Origin: Quillaja saponaria
Lineage: Eukaryota; Streptophyta; Magnoliopsida; Fabales; Quillajaceae
Reading direction: 5' to 3'
Assembly: GCA_029379385.1 (NCBI GenBank)
Contig: CM055612.1
Coordinates: forward strand, 18,972,001-19,036,000
DNA length: 64,000 bases
A program made the position numbers and the translations under genes. The notes below the pieces were generated by a model. The model searched no databases. It saw only the letters and a program-made list of their open reading frames with translations, and was not told where the DNA came from. Of this stretch, positions 61,629 through 64,000 are shown piece after piece (position 1 is the first letter of the stretch; each line of letters opens with the position of its first letter).

Positions 61629-64000
61629 TGTCACATCCTTCACAGAGTAATGACTGGCTGGAGGATTGAATAACCAAACTTTCGTAACCTTGACTTTACC
61701 ACAACTAAACATATATCACTCTTGACTAAACCAATACATAAAGACAAATTTTATAAAACATAGTTAATTGTAAAAGTTTATTTACTATTGTAATAAATAA
61801 TAATTTACTTAAAATTTTGGCAGAGGTTCCTTGCAATATGGAACATACCTCAAACTACAAACAAGTACACCTTCTTATATACAACCAACTCACAATGACC
61901 ACATAATTACACAGAGGAGCTTCTGTCTAGTCATATCACAAATAACAAATAACTAGACTACTATAAAACACAAAATCAGACAACGGACAACTCTAATGTG
62001 ACTACAAATTTCATCATTGACTTCAAGTATAAGATTCCAAATATACTTTGCCGCCAAACACTTGGCAAGCCCAGTATCAGTAATTGCCATCCCTTGAAAT
62101 CCTATTACTAAAAAAAACACCAACAAAGAAAGGTGAGTCCTACGGACTCAATGAGTAAAAAATTGTATCCAAAGAGTACCAGCATCACTCAATGCACGTA
62201 TATAATATATAATCAATTAATATCACTATATCATAAATTTCAAAACCACTAAGGTTACACGTACACGATTATGGAAACATAAGCTTAACAAGCATAGTTC
62301 AAATAATACTCTGTATAATTCAATCAAAGCACACAAATCAAACAAAGGGCCAACCGAATGACCCAGCCCAGTACACCAATATTTCACCAAGTATTTTTGC
62401 CCTTGCACAGTAAACAGAATCACTGAATCTCCTTCCCTAAATTCACCCACCAAGGCTGAGCACTTAATTTTTTTAAAAAACACTTATCAGAATCAAAATA
62501 TTAAATCAAAACATCTTAGGTGAACCAGGATTTTATTTCAGAAATAAAAATCATTTTGAAAAGAAGAACACTTCGTTGGCCCTTATTAACCATAAACAAT
62601 TTCAAACACTAACATAATTCAAATAGTCAATCATAGCAATATGATTCCTATTTAGCACTATATAACATATATATACATAAATGCATCAAAAAATCAAACA
62701 CACTAATCTAGTAACCAAAGAGTAGCAATTAACCATTCACCGGTTTATAAATCTTGTTCCTTACTTCTTCTTGCCCTCACGCGTGTCATTGATTCAACAA
62801 TACTTTCCGAAACTGCAATTTCATTTTCCACGTATTATTTAGCTTATCAATTTCTTAAGTTATAATATTTTAATGATGAAAATCTAGAGTTACTAAGTTT
62901 CAAGTATTTATTTAAAGTTTACTGCTTTTAGGCATTATTACAACCCCTTTGGATATATGTTTGATTTTAACTTACGTACTTAACCTAATTCAACAAAACC
63001 AAGTTAAAACATTAACTTTAGGAAGTTGGCTATCTTTTTTATTTAGAAACTTCTCCTAAAATCAGCCTTGAACTTACTTAATTCCTCACATGAACAATAA
63101 CATAGCACTGCACAGTTCCTGGTTGTCAATATCAGACTCCAAGGCTTATAAAAACTTCACACTCAGGAATTAAATTACAAAACTTTCCATTCTAGTTTAT
63201 TCAGATTTTAGAAACATTTCATCTTTATCCCTCCACTCCTAAATCAACCTTTAAAACCCCCTAATATCAGTTTTACCAAAACATGCTCAGTGAGGACCCG
63301 AAAATAACAATTATGACTTCTAACACCTCCAAAATACATATAACATGGAATCAACTCCAGATTTATCATTTAATATGTTAAGAACAAATTTTATTCAGAG
63401 ATCCTAAGCTAATTCAAACCATAACCCCCGACTAATTCTTCCAGACTGACTCAAGCTCGCTTAAAATCCTACATAGACCTAGTTATAGTCCAACAGTTTT
63501 AACGATAAATATACTTGTAACAAGGTTACAAAAAACTTCAGATATTATCTTAAGACCCTAAGCTACAATTTCTCTTCAAAACTCCTAATTTAATTCAGTC
63601 TCAAAAATATCTGAAACACAAGATTTCTCTAACTTATCAAATCTGGCCCTGCATCCCTTCAAAAACCTCTTAGCTCTCATTTTCCAACACTTTACCCACA
63701 ACTAACACTCCTTTGCTTATACCTATTACTCACTTTCATTAACTCCTTATCCCACAACATTTACCAACCACTCTTTGCTCTTATTTATGAGCTTTTATTC
63801 AAATTCTACTAACAACTAATCACCAAGAATTACATGTACCAATTTTTACTCATAAAGTTATAAGTATCGTGTGGGCATTTTATCAAACACGTTAAGGGCA
63901 TGACTTGCTTTTATTGATGTGTGTGTGTATATATATATATTACTAATCTAACATAAGTCTATAGTTTTCCATTTTATTCATGCTCAATTCCTAATTTAAT
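61629..64000 (-). repeat. Third inverted copy of the long LTR, cut by the window end
   Basis: The left end, TGTCACATCCTTCACAGAGT, is again the reverse complement of the LTR end. Collinear matches continue, for example TTGGCAGAGGTTCCTTGCAATATGG-type sequence shared with 53331-53360, CCTACGGACTCAATGAGT, and the block near 63640-63680 matching 55060-55085. At least 2.37 kb is present. Confidence 0.75.

Noticed and set aside
1..64000. CRISPR arrays, bacterial defence islands, rRNA or tRNA genes
   Set aside because: The tandem repeats seen lack unique spacers. Sequence character and gene structure are those of a plant nucleus, and the only tRNA-related signals are retrotransposon primer-binding sites.

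Overview
This window looks like nuclear DNA from a flowering plant, most likely a eudicot. It is very AT-rich and poor in genes. The one well-preserved gene is split by introns with GT..AG borders, and almost everything else is transposon debris of plant-specific families. I see no bacterial operons, CRISPR arrays, rRNA or tRNA genes. All boundaries were read by eye.

Layout. 1-718 is a tandem array with a period of about 48 bp. 1813-11124 is a 9.3 kb Mutator-like DNA transposon (MULE) with ~315 bp terminal inverted repeats (TIRs), a perfect 10 bp target-site duplication (TSD) and three minus-strand genes: a MURA transposase, a plant mobile domain (PMD, MAIN-like) gene and a small unknown gene. 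All three are broken, mainly by TAG stops. 11.1-18 kb holds a LINE 5' fragment and the remains of a B3-domain (REM/VRN1-like) gene. 18122-21207 is a five-exon hexose/H+ symporter of the STP13 type on the minus strand, the only gene likely to be functional.

21.4-23.5 kb is a fold-back element with long inverted repeats. 24.4-29.5 kb is a 5'-truncated LINE (minus strand) split by a 1.4 kb solo LTR with TSD AAGCA. 30.5-32.8 kb is a second, decayed PMD gene. 34.2-35.4 kb has a CACTA-type end and a 634 bp hAT-like MITE. 36.4-39.0 kb is a second MULE transposase pseudogene from another lineage. 39.9-43.3 kb holds a ~370 bp direct repeat flanking a ~410 bp tandem repeat.

43.2-46.0 kb is a decayed endogenous pararetrovirus (Caulimoviridae) segment with movement-protein and coat-protein regions and no reverse transcriptase. 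46.1-64 kb is a cluster of long-LTR (~3.5 kb) retrotransposon copies in both orientations. Their internal region, where visible, has no coding capacity. A second retrotransposon end with an LTR rich in tandem repeats is embedded in the cluster.

The genes do not form a pathway. The most interesting unit is the PMD-carrying MULE with its unknown third gene, followed by the viral segment and the STP13-like gene, whose reading frame stops 27 codons before a family-like tail.
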